Source: Coriobacteriales bacterium
GTDB taxonomy: Bacteria > Actinomycetota > Coriobacteriia > Coriobacteriales > UBA8131
Length of the DNA: 17,613 nt
Assembly (NCBI GenBank): GCA_031276475.1
Contig: JAISMZ010000077.1
Location: forward strand, 1 to 17,613
Direction: 5' to 3'
Below the pieces are notes generated by a model that searched no databases, had not been told where the DNA came from, and saw only the letters and a program-made list of their open reading frames with translations. Within the stretch, counting starts at the first letter, position 1. Each line of letters begins with the position of its first letter. The position numbers were made by a program, and so were the translations under genes. Positions 1-5,469 of the stretch are shown here, piece after piece.

Positions 1-31
1 GGCAATGAAGCCGCAGCCACTTATATAAGGA

Positions 32-100
32 GCACAAAGGGGACGTACTCTTCTGTGTCTACCTGAGTGCTGGACACAAAAAAGTACGTCCCTCTTGTGT
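32..100. repeat. REP-like imperfect inverted repeat
   Basis: Arms at 40-59 and 73-92 pair at 18 of 20 positions (GGGACGTACT... against ...AGTACGTCCC, both bounded by TGTGTC/GACACA). Weaker pairing continues outward to 32 and 100, and the loop is 60-72. The core (GGGGACG, a T-rich stretch, TGTGTC) matches the arms of the palindrome at 16970-17040, so both belong to one family. Motifs of this general kind are known near REP-associated (IS200-like) transposases, but no transposase is visible here. It could also act as a transcript end for the toxin-antitoxin pair on the minus strand. No gene is recognisable in 1-123. Confidence 0.75.
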
Positions 101-123
101 CGGTGGCAAAAAATCAGGCTTCA

Positions 124-360
124 TCAGGAGGCGGATGCCATCTCTTTTCTCACCAGTGCGCCTATGACCTCAGTTGGTGTCATATGGCTCGACTCAGATT
201 GTGAGCGGATATAGCCTGCGCTGAGTTTATCCAGACCTGCCAACAAATCAAACTCACGGTTGCGTGTTAAGAATCCGTCCCGTTCATCTCCCAGGCGAGG
301 TGCGATGTCGGTCAGCTCCCTGTCAAGTGATGCGGCTTGCGCTTCGGTCATTCTCTTCAT
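124..360 (-). CDS. Putative antitoxin, partner of the BrnT-like toxin
   Basis: A 78-residue protein with no confidently recognised family. Its C-terminal end (residues about 60-75, HMTPTEVIGALVRKEM) resembles the helical segment of ribbon-helix-helix type antitoxins that follows the DNA-binding strand; the middle is charged and probably helical. The start at 360 is chosen because the AGGAG overlapping the stop codon of the upstream toxin gene lies 8-9 nt before this ATG. The ORF is open further, to 408, but that would overlap the toxin and lacks a ribosome site. It follows the toxin gene after an 11-nt gap, so the two are co-transcribed and probably translationally coupled. Toxin-first order matches BrnT-BrnA. 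By family analogy the product would bind the toxin and repress the operon at the palindrome 634-649. The antitoxin role rests mainly on position, size and the C-terminal motif. Confidence 0.6.
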   Translation of the reverse strand: MKRMTEAQAASLDRELTDIAPRLGDERDGFLTRNREFDLLAGLDKLSAGYIRSQSESSHMTPTEVIGALVRKEMASAS

Positions 361-371
361 ATGGCTCACTC

Positions 372-623
372 CTAGTAATCCACCAGATTGTAAAAGGCCT
401 TTCGGCATCTCATTGCATGAAAGACGCCGATAGTGTTGGCGTCGATAACGTTGTACATAATCTCCAAAAGCCGCCCGCTGGTGTCAAAGCCGATTGCGAG
501 GTATTTGCCGTCATAATCTGGCATTGGGGCATCGTAGAGAAAATGATCGACAACCCAATCAATATCCTCGGCGGCGACTCCATGCTTAAAAGCCGATTTG
601 TTTTTCTCAACAGTCAACTTCAT
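372..623 (-). CDS. Probable BrnT-like toxin (RelE-fold superfamily)
   Basis: An 83-residue protein. The pattern KHGV near residue 14, a central strand pattern YLAIGFDTSGRLLEIMYNV, and the C-terminal HAMRCRKAFYNLV match the layout of small BrnT-like/RelE-fold toxins (a KHG motif, an 'IG...GR.L.V' strand pair, and a terminal 'hAM..R..Y..L'). BrnT proteins are ribonucleases that inhibit translation; that activity is inferred from family resemblance only. The ATG at 623 is preferred over ATG 653, which the longer ORF would use. The 653 start lies beyond a palindrome that looks like the promoter/operator, and the minus-strand -10 (TACACT, 635-630) would place the transcript start near 623, giving a nearly leaderless mRNA. 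No Shine-Dalgarno is visible before either ATG. The downstream gene is the putative antitoxin. Confidence 0.6.
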   Translation of the reverse strand: MKLTVEKNKSAFKHGVAAEDIDWVVDHFLYDAPMPDYDGKYLAIGFDTSGRLLEIMYNVIDANTIGVFHAMRCRKAFYNLVDY

Positions 624-629
624 CAACAA

Positions 630-653
630 AGTGTACCACATTCGTGGTATCAT
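630..653. promoter_or_regulatory. Palindromic bidirectional promoter/operator between toxin gene and pyr operon
   Basis: TACCAC (634-639), spacer ATTC, GTGGTA (644-649) form a perfect 6-bp-arm palindrome. On the plus strand it creates an extended -10, TGGTATCAT (645-653), placing the pyr transcript start about 660, directly before the PyrR-binding element. On the minus strand it creates TGGTACACT (638-630), placing the toxin transcript start near its ATG at 623. No good -35 is seen on either side, as is usual for extended -10 promoters. Start sites are inferred. Confidence 0.5.
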
Positions 654-660
654 GGCTCCA

Positions 661-743
661 GACCTTTAAGAGCGGCACCGAGAGGCCGACAAGGGACATG
701 CACGAAGCGTCTCCGGTTCCGCGCGGCGGGCCGGTTTGCCAAA
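661..743 (+). promoter_or_regulatory. PyrR-responsive attenuator (anti-antiterminator and antiterminator)
   Basis: The 663-694 hairpin has the PyrR-binding layout. A lower stem CCTT/AAGG (663-666, 691-694), a purine-rich internal bulge (TTAAGAG side), and an upper stem CGGC/GCCG (673-676, 685-688) enclose the loop ACCGAGAG, which carries the characteristic GAGAGG run. Its 3' half (GCCGACA, 685-691) is also complementary to TGTCGGC (749-755), the 5' part of the downstream terminator, with GGG/CCC (693-695, 745-747) extending the pairing. That gives the mutually exclusive antiterminator. By family knowledge, PyrR with UMP stabilises the first hairpin, frees the terminator and shuts the operon down when pyrimidines are plentiful. 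Confidence 0.8.
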
Positions 744-780
744 GCCCCTGTCGGCGCCTCCTGAGGCCGCGGGGGTTTTA
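744..780 (+). terminator. Attenuator terminator of the pyr operon leader
   Basis: A GC-rich hairpin: CCCC (745-748) pairs with GGGG near 771-775. An inner GCCT-CCTG-AGGC stem-loop (757-768) is followed by TTTTA (776-780). The internal part is imperfect. The hairpin competes with the antiterminator described for 661-743. Confidence 0.65.
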
Positions 781-817
781 TGCAGCCGGCGCGCGCCGCA
801 CCCGAAAGGAGACAGAG

Positions 818-988
818 ATGCCCCAACAGGCAACAACGGCCCGGGAGGCCCCGATTAATGCTTGTACGTTAGATTCCGAGTCAATTTGCCTCAGATCCGC
901 TTGGGCGAACAGCGCCACTACTTGCGGTTATGGCGTTGTTTGCCCAAACGGATCCGGGGCAAATTGGCCGGAAGGTGGCATGCAATGA
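818..988 (+). CDS. Upstream ORF: original 5' end of pyrR running into the palindromic insert
   Basis: ATG 818 follows a strong AAAGGAG (805-811) at a 6-nt spacing, the best ribosome site in this region. Its reading frame enters the palindromic element after nine codons (MPQQATTAR) and ends at TGA 986-988, giving 56 residues that resemble no family. If 158 bp (845-1002) are removed, this frame joins HSVVMDAAAIERV, the start of the conserved PyrR core, without interruption. I infer that this was the native pyrR start and that the ORF is now a leader peptide whose stop overlaps the ATG at 985 (ATGA). Translation of it may open the hairpin and deliver ribosomes to pyrR. Whether the peptide itself does anything is unknown. 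Confidence 0.5.
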   Translation: MPQQATTAREAPINACTLDSESICLRSAWANSATTCGYGVVCPNGSGANWPEGGMQ

Positions 989-1003
989 TTAATCGGGGCC
1001 TCC
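844..1003. mobile_element. MITE-like 158-160 bp imperfect palindrome inserted in pyrR
   Basis: The terminal 16 bp are perfect inverted repeats (GGAGGCCCCGATTAAT at 844-859 and its complement at 988-1003). Pairing continues through the interior with scattered mismatches: AATTTGCC (883-890) with GGCAAATT (958-965), GATCCG (894-899) with CGGATC (949-954), and TTGGGC...GCGCCA (901-917) with TGGCG...GCCCAA (931-947). The apical loop is about 13 nt (918-930). No transposase is encoded, so if mobile it would depend on one elsewhere. No target-site duplication is evident. Excising 845-1002 restores the pyrR frame, which supports insertion over an ancestral sequence. It supplies a new ribosome site (GGAAGGTGG, 970-978) and ATG (985). 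Confidence 0.75.
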
Positions 1004-1707
1004 ATAGCGTGGTGATGGACGCCGCCGCCATCGAGCGGGTCTTAACGCGCATCACCCACGAGATAATAGAGGCAAACAAAGGTGTGGAGAAGGTCGCGCT
1101 CGTTGGCATCGTCACCCGCGGCGATTATCTGGCGGCCAAGATTGCGGCCAAAATCCATGCGATAGAGGGCCTGGCGGTGCCGGTGGGCTCGCTGGACATC
1201 AGCTTTTACCGGGACGACTTTGGGCGGCACCTGGCGCCGGAGGTGCATACCACAAACATCAACTTTAACGTTAACGGGCGCACGGTGGTGCTGGTTGACG
1301 ACATCCTCTTTACCGGCCGCACCATCCGCGCCGCGCTCGACGCGCTCAACGACTACGGTCGTCCCGCGGCCATCCAGTTGGCGGTGCTCGTCGACCGCGG
1401 CCACCGCGAGCTGCCAATCCGCGCCGATTACGTGGGCAAGAACGTGCCCTCCTCGCGCGATGAGTCGGTGCGGTTGTTTTTGGAGGAGATAGACGGGCGC
1501 TCCGCCGTGGAGATATCAGATGTGGAGCCAGGGGCTTCTCCGGGCTCTGCGCCGCTGCCTCGGGCAAAGGGTGGCGTGAGCGCGGCGGCGACCTCTGCGG
1601 CGGCGACCCCCGCGGCCACCGCCACCGCGCCGACCGCGGCCGCCACCGCGCCGACCTCCTCCACAACTTTACCGGCACCAGGCACCGAGCCGGGAGGCCG
1701 GCGATGA
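985..1707 (+). CDS. pyrR: PyrR: pyr operon RNA-binding attenuation regulator / uracil phosphoribosyltransferase
   Basis: PyrR binds the leader RNA of pyr genes when UMP is high, and often has uracil phosphoribosyltransferase activity. The conserved core runs from MDAAAIERVLTRI (residues 11-23) to about residue 175. It includes the LVGIVTRG segment, the acidic PRPP-binding loop LVDDILFTGRT (D105, D106) and LAVLVDRGHRELPIRADYVGKN. The last ~60 residues are an Ala/Thr/Pro-rich tail absent from the usual ~180-residue family. The start is disturbed: ATG 985 (GGAAGGTGG six nt upstream, overlapping the TGA of the upstream ORF) lies inside a palindromic insert. ATG 1015 is a possible alternative that still retains the core, and the upstream in-frame TTG at 862 is unlikely. 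The core is intact, so the protein should work, but its synthesis now depends on a start buried in the hairpin arm. pyrB overlaps by 4 nt (ATGA). Confidence 0.9.
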   Translation: MINRGLHSVVMDAAAIERVLTRITHEIIEANKGVEKVALVGIVTRGDYLAAKIAAKIHAIEGLAVPVGSLDISFYRDDFGRHLAPEVHTTNINFNVNGRTVVLVDDILFTGRTIRAALDALNDYGRPAAIQLAVLVDRGHRELPIRADYVGKNVPSSRDESVRLFLEEIDGRSAVEISDVEPGASPGSAPLPRAKGGVSAAATSAAATPAATATAPTAAATAPTSSTTLPAPGTEPGGRR

Positions 1708-2645
1708 GCGCGCTCAGCTGCCAGCATCTGCTGCGCATCCAAGACCTCAAAAGCGACGACATTCACCTCGTGTTAGACACCGCCCGCTCCTTTAAGGAGG
1801 TCAACGAGCGCGAGATAAAAAAGCTGCCGACCCTGCGCGGGCGCACGGTGGTCAACGTCTTTCTGGAGAATTCCACGCGCACCCGCACCTCCTTTGAGAT
1901 TGCGGCCAAGCGGCTTTCGGCCGACGCGGTTAACTTCTCGGCCGCCGCCTCGGCAACCCAGAAGGGCGAGTCGCTGGTGGACACCGCCCAGACGCTTGAC
2001 GCCATGGGCTGCGATCTGGTGGTGATTCGCCACCGCTTTGCCGGCTCGCCGCAGATACTGGCCCGCAATATGCGCGCGCACATCATCAACGGCGGCGACG
2101 GCAAGCACCAGCACCCCACGCAGGCGCTGCTCGACCTGTTCACCATCCGCGAGCGATTTGGCCGCTTTGAGGGGCTGAAGGTCGGCATCGTCGGCGACAT
2201 CGTGCACTCGCGCGTGGCCGGCTCGCTGGCTCCGGGACTGGCGGCCCTCGGTGCCGAGGTGGTACTCATCGCCCCGCCCACGCTGCTGCCGGCCCGCCCG
2301 GAGGTGCTCGGCGCGACAACGACCCAGGACCTGGACGCGCTCTTGCCCGAGTTGGACGTCGTCTACATGCTGCGCATCCAGCAGGAGCGTCTGGAGGCGG
2401 CGCCGTTTCCCACCCTGCGCGAGTACGCGATGCTCTACGGGATAAACCGCGAGCGGCTGGCCCTGCTTAAAAAGGACGCGATCATCATGCATCCCGGCCC
2501 GGTCAACCGCGGCGTGGAGCTTACCAGCGACGCCATCGACACGGCCCGCAACCTGCTGCTTTACCAGGTAAACGCCGGCGTTGCGGTGCGCATGGCGCTG
2601 ATGTATCTGCTGATAGGAGGTGAGCCGGATGGCTCTGTTGCTTAA
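1704..2645 (+). CDS. pyrB: Aspartate carbamoyltransferase catalytic subunit
   Basis: Condenses carbamoyl phosphate with aspartate to form carbamoyl-aspartate, the committed step of pyrimidine synthesis, in the cytoplasm. At 313 residues it has normal catalytic-chain length. The carbamoyl-phosphate site STRTR is at residues 57-61 (in FLENSTRTRTSFE), with the SATQKGES loop, the HQHPTQALLDLFTI segment, the VGDIVHSRVAGS domain-2 start, and the MHPGPVNRGVE signature near the C-terminus. The start ATG overlaps the pyrR stop (ATGA) and follows GGGAGG about 9 nt upstream. No pyrI regulatory chain is present, consistent with class B/C ATCases in which PyrB assembles as a trimer, sometimes with PyrC. 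The 3' end overlaps pyrC by 17 nt, so the four genes are translated as a tight operon. Confidence 0.97.
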   Translation: MSALSCQHLLRIQDLKSDDIHLVLDTARSFKEVNEREIKKLPTLRGRTVVNVFLENSTRTRTSFEIAAKRLSADAVNFSAAASATQKGESLVDTAQTLDAMGCDLVVIRHRFAGSPQILARNMRAHIINGGDGKHQHPTQALLDLFTIRERFGRFEGLKVGIVGDIVHSRVAGSLAPGLAALGAEVVLIAPPTLLPARPEVLGATTTQDLDALLPELDVVYMLRIQQERLEAAPFPTLREYAMLYGINRERLALLKKDAIIMHPGPVNRGVELTSDAIDTARNLLLYQVNAGVAVRMALMYLLIGGEPDGSVA

Positions 2646-4041
2646 AGGCGCGCGCCTGGTAGACCCCGCGGCGGGCCTGGACGAGGTCGCCGATATCGTG
2701 GTCCGCGACGGACGCATTGAGGAGATTGGCCCGTCCCTCTCGATGGCTAAAGGCGTGACGCGCGACCTTTCTGGGATGCTGGTCGTGCCCGGGTTGGTAG
2801 ATTTGCACGTGCATCTGCGCGACCCCGGGCAGGAGTACAAGGAGGACATCGTCAGCGGCGCGGCGGCGGCGGCGGCGGGCGGTTTTACCGACATCGTCTG
2901 CATGCCCAATACCGTGCCGGTCTGCGACAGCGCCGCCCAGGTCAGCTATATTCTGGAGAAGGCCGCGGCGCATCCGGGCGCGCGGGTGCATGTTGCCGGC
3001 GCCCTGACCGCAGGCAGCAGGGGCGAGGCGCTTGCCGAGATGGGCGATATGGCCCGCGCCGGCGCGGTCGCCTTTAGCGATGACGGTTACGGCGTGCAGG
3101 ACAGCGGCATGATGCGCCGGGCGATGGATTACGCCCGTGGCCTGGGCAAACCGCTGCTTTCCCACTGCCAGTTTGCCGATATCACCGCCGCCGGCATGGT
3201 TAACGAGGGCGTCGTCTCAACGCGGCTCGGCCTGGGTGGCTGGCCGGCCCAGGGCGAGGAGATGCAGATCGCCCGCGACATTGCGCTTTGCGAGCTGACG
3301 GGCTGCCAGCTGCATATCCAGCACATCACCACCGCCCGCGGCGTGGAGCTGGTGCGCGCCGCCAAGGCCGCCGGGCTGCCGGTGACCTGCGAGGTAACGC
3401 CGCATCATCTATTCTTGTGTGAGGATGATATTACGGAGGAATACGACACCAACCTGAAGGTCAACCCGCCCCTGCGCACTCGCGCCGACATGCTGGCCCT
3501 GCGCCGCGCCCTGATTGCTGGCGACATCGACTGCGTGGCCACCGACCACGCCCCCCACGCGCCGCACGAGAAGGCCCTGGAGTTTGAGCTGGCGCCCTTT
3601 GGCATGACCGGCCTGGAGACGGCGCTGTCGCTGATGCTGACCGAGCTGGTAGAAGACGTGGAGGCGGACGGCGCCGCTGGGGCAGCTGCCGGCGTGGCTA
3701 CTGATGCCGAGGCTGCTGCTGGGGCGGCTGCAGTGGGCGTCGTTGGCACCGAGGCTGCTGCGACGACTGCAGACGCGGCCGGAGAGAGCGGCGCCTCCCT
3801 GGCGCTGCTGGTGGAGCGGATGGCACACGCGCCACGACGAATCCTCGGGCTGGAGCCGGTGAGCCTGAAGCCGGGCTCGTCGGCCGACCTTACGGTCATC
3901 GACCCAACGCTGGAATGGACGGTGGGCGAGGAGGGCTTCGTCTCCCGCTCGCGCAACTCGGGCTTTCTCGGGCGGCGGCTGCGCGGTAGGGCCATTGCGG
4001 TCTACATCGCCGGCTATCAGCCGTCTGACCAGGCCGGATAA
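2629..4041 (+). CDS. pyrC: Dihydroorotase (class I)
   Basis: Zinc amidohydrolase that cyclises carbamoyl-aspartate to dihydroorotate. Visible metal-site features are HVH (H60, H62) in DLHVHLRDPGQEYKED, FSDDGYGV, LSHCQ, the HIQHITT histidine, TPHHLF and the C-terminal ATDHAPHAPHEK. ATG 2629 is chosen because AGGAGG (2615-2620) is 8 nt upstream; GTG 2620 in the same frame overlaps that ribosome site. The 470-residue length exceeds the usual ~425-430 because of an Ala/Gly/Thr-rich insert (about residues 342-389, nt 3652-3795). It lies between the conserved GMTGLETALSLMLTELVED and LALLVERMAHAPRRILGL segments, a surface region late in the barrel. The insert should be tolerated: all catalytic motifs lie outside it. 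It overlaps pyrB by 17 nt, and carA follows after 9 nt. Confidence 0.97.
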   Translation: MALLLKGARLVDPAAGLDEVADIVVRDGRIEEIGPSLSMAKGVTRDLSGMLVVPGLVDLHVHLRDPGQEYKEDIVSGAAAAAAGGFTDIVCMPNTVPVCDSAAQVSYILEKAAAHPGARVHVAGALTAGSRGEALAEMGDMARAGAVAFSDDGYGVQDSGMMRRAMDYARGLGKPLLSHCQFADITAAGMVNEGVVSTRLGLGGWPAQGEEMQIARDIALCELTGCQLHIQHITTARGVELVRAAKAAGLPVTCEVTPHHLFLCEDDITEEYDTNLKVNPPLRTRADMLALRRALIAGDIDCVATDHAPHAPHEKALEFELAPFGMTGLETALSLMLTELVEDVEADGAAGAAAGVATDAEAAAGAAAVGVVGTEAAATTADAAGESGASLALLVERMAHAPRRILGLEPVSLKPGSSADLTVIDPTLEWTVGEEGFVSRSRNSGFLGRRLRGRAIAVYIAGYQPSDQAG

Positions 4042-4050
4042 GGAGTGACT

Positions 4051-5334
4051 TTGCAAAACACCAAGAAAGCCCTGCTGGTAGTGGAGGACGGCAGCGTTTT
4101 TGTTGGCCGCTCCTGCGGTGCGCACGGCGAGGTATGCGGCGAGCTGTGCTTTAACACCTCGCTGGTTGGCTACCCCGAGGTGCTCAGCGACCCCAGCTAT
4201 GCCGGGCAGATAGTCACCATGACCTATCCGCAGATTGGCAACTACGGCATCTGTCGAGCCGACCTGCAGGCCGCCCGCCCGGCCCTGCGCGGCCTGGTGG
4301 TGCGCGATATCTGCTTTACTCCCTCCAATTATCGCAGCGAGCTCTCGTTGCCGGATTATCTGAGCGAGACCGGCGTGGTGGCCATCGACCAGATTGACAC
4401 CCGCCAGCTCGCCCAGCTGCTGCGCGAGAAAGGTGCGCTCAAAGCGGTGCTTTCCAGCGTTGATGGCGACGTGGACTCGCTGCTCGCCAAGGCCCGTCAG
4501 GCTCCGGGGCTGGTGGCCGTCAATCTGGCGCGCGCGGTCTCTACGAGCAGCAGCTATCATTTTGATGCGGATGCCGATGCCGCTTTTGCCACCGCGACCG
4601 CCCCCCCAACCAAACAGTCCCTTAACGTCGTCGTCTACGACTGCGGCGTCAAGCGGGGGATACTGCGCAACCTCTCCCGCGTTGGCTGTCAGGTGGAGGT
4701 GGTGCCCTGGGACACGCCCGCCGCCGAGGTGCTCAAACGCCAACCCGACGGCGTCTTTTTCTCCAACGGCCCCGGCGACCCCGAGCCGGTTGAGGCCACC
4801 TGTGCGGCTGCCCGCGAGCTTCTTGGCAAGCTGCCGGTCTTTGGTATCTGCCTGGGGCATCAGATGATTTCGCTGGCGGTCGGCGGCCAGGTTGAGAAGC
4901 TGAAGTTCGGTCACCACGGAGGCAACCATCCGGTGGTCAACCTGCGCACCGGCATCGTTGAGATCACCGCTCAAAACCATGGTTTCTCGCTGTTATTCGC
5001 CTCGCTGGGGCCTCTGCTGCCAGATCTCAGCGGCGGCGTTGCCGAGCACCCCGCCGATGGCGATCTACGTTTTTGGACACAGCGGCATCTGGCACCGGTC
5101 GTTCAGACCACAGCTTACGGGCGCCTGCAGCTGACTCATGTAAATCTCAACGACGGTACGCCAGAGGGCATCGCACTACTCGACCTGCCGGCCTTCTCCG
5201 TACAATACCACCCCGAGGCCAGTCCCGGACCGACCGACTCGCACTATCTTTTTGCCGCCTTCGTCCGTCTGATGCAGGGTAAAAAGGACTATCTGGACAT
5301 AGATATTTCTGAGGACAGGCTGGCGGAGTGGTAG
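4051..5334 (+). CDS. carA: Carbamoyl phosphate synthetase small (glutaminase) chain
   Basis: Hydrolyses glutamine and channels ammonia to CarB for carbamoyl phosphate. The N-terminal small-chain domain covers about residues 1-185 and the class I glutamine amidotransferase domain about 190-415. The nucleophile is C267 in FGICLGHQ, with H387 and E389 in QYHPEASPGP completing the triad; SNGPGDPEP is also present. The TTG start at 4051 is preferred: AAGGAG (4040-4045) ends 5 nt before it, whereas the GTG at 4045 that gives the longest ORF lies within that ribosome site. The segment between QNHGFS and THVNLNDGTPEG is about 40 residues longer than usual. carB does not follow, although it commonly does in pyr operons. 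The large chain must be encoded elsewhere, or the operon has been rearranged after carA. Confidence 0.96.
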   Translation: MQNTKKALLVVEDGSVFVGRSCGAHGEVCGELCFNTSLVGYPEVLSDPSYAGQIVTMTYPQIGNYGICRADLQAARPALRGLVVRDICFTPSNYRSELSLPDYLSETGVVAIDQIDTRQLAQLLREKGALKAVLSSVDGDVDSLLAKARQAPGLVAVNLARAVSTSSSYHFDADADAAFATATAPPTKQSLNVVVYDCGVKRGILRNLSRVGCQVEVVPWDTPAAEVLKRQPDGVFFSNGPGDPEPVEATCAAARELLGKLPVFGICLGHQMISLAVGGQVEKLKFGHHGGNHPVVNLRTGIVEITAQNHGFSLLFASLGPLLPDLSGGVAEHPADGDLRFWTQRHLAPVVQTTAYGRLQLTHVNLNDGTPEGIALLDLPAFSVQYHPEASPGPTDSHYLFAAFVRLMQGKKDYLDIDISEDRLAEW

Positions 5335-5469
5335 TGGGGGAGGTGATGCGAGGAAAAATCTGTCATAATGCGCCGTTGTGCATACGTTATGCGAGGTTTT
5401 CTCGCCTTTGCAACTTCTGCAACCTTGGGTTGCAGAGAGCAACGACAAGAGATTGATGGTAGAGAGCCG
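5335..5469 (+). promoter_or_regulatory. Leader of the MMPL gene with three successive small hairpins
   Basis: Between carA and the MMPL gene lie GCATA-CGT-TATGC (5380-5392), GCGAG-GTTTT-CTCGC (5391-5405) and TCTGCAACC-TTG-GGTTGCAGA (5416-5436, 9-bp stem). CATAAT at 5364-5369 is a fair -10, but no convincing -35 is present. The second hairpin could end the pyr transcript weakly; the third looks like a dyad operator or a leader hairpin. The regulator is unknown. Confidence 0.35.

Noticed and set aside
818..1003. Frameshift by sequencing error as the cause of the displaced pyrR start
   Set aside because: The interruption is a structured palindrome with 16-bp perfect ends whose 158-bp removal restores the frame; a simple base error would not produce this.
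1773..2909. 378-codon minus-strand ORF opposite pyrB/pyrC
   Set aside because: Shadow of well-supported genes; repetitive Arg/Ala/Gln composition and no known motif.
4045..4050. GTG 4045 as the carA start
   Set aside because: It lies within AAGGAG, the ribosome site that correctly serves TTG 4051.
3409..4980. 523-codon minus-strand ORF opposite pyrC and carA
   Set aside because: It lies opposite two genes with complete family motifs and has the composition of an antisense shadow in GC-rich DNA; no domain is recognisable.
5368..5469. Longer N-terminus for the MMPL protein from 5368
   Set aside because: The extension is Cys/Arg-rich, unlike the family, and overlaps the hairpin leader; ATG 5470 fits the membrane topology.
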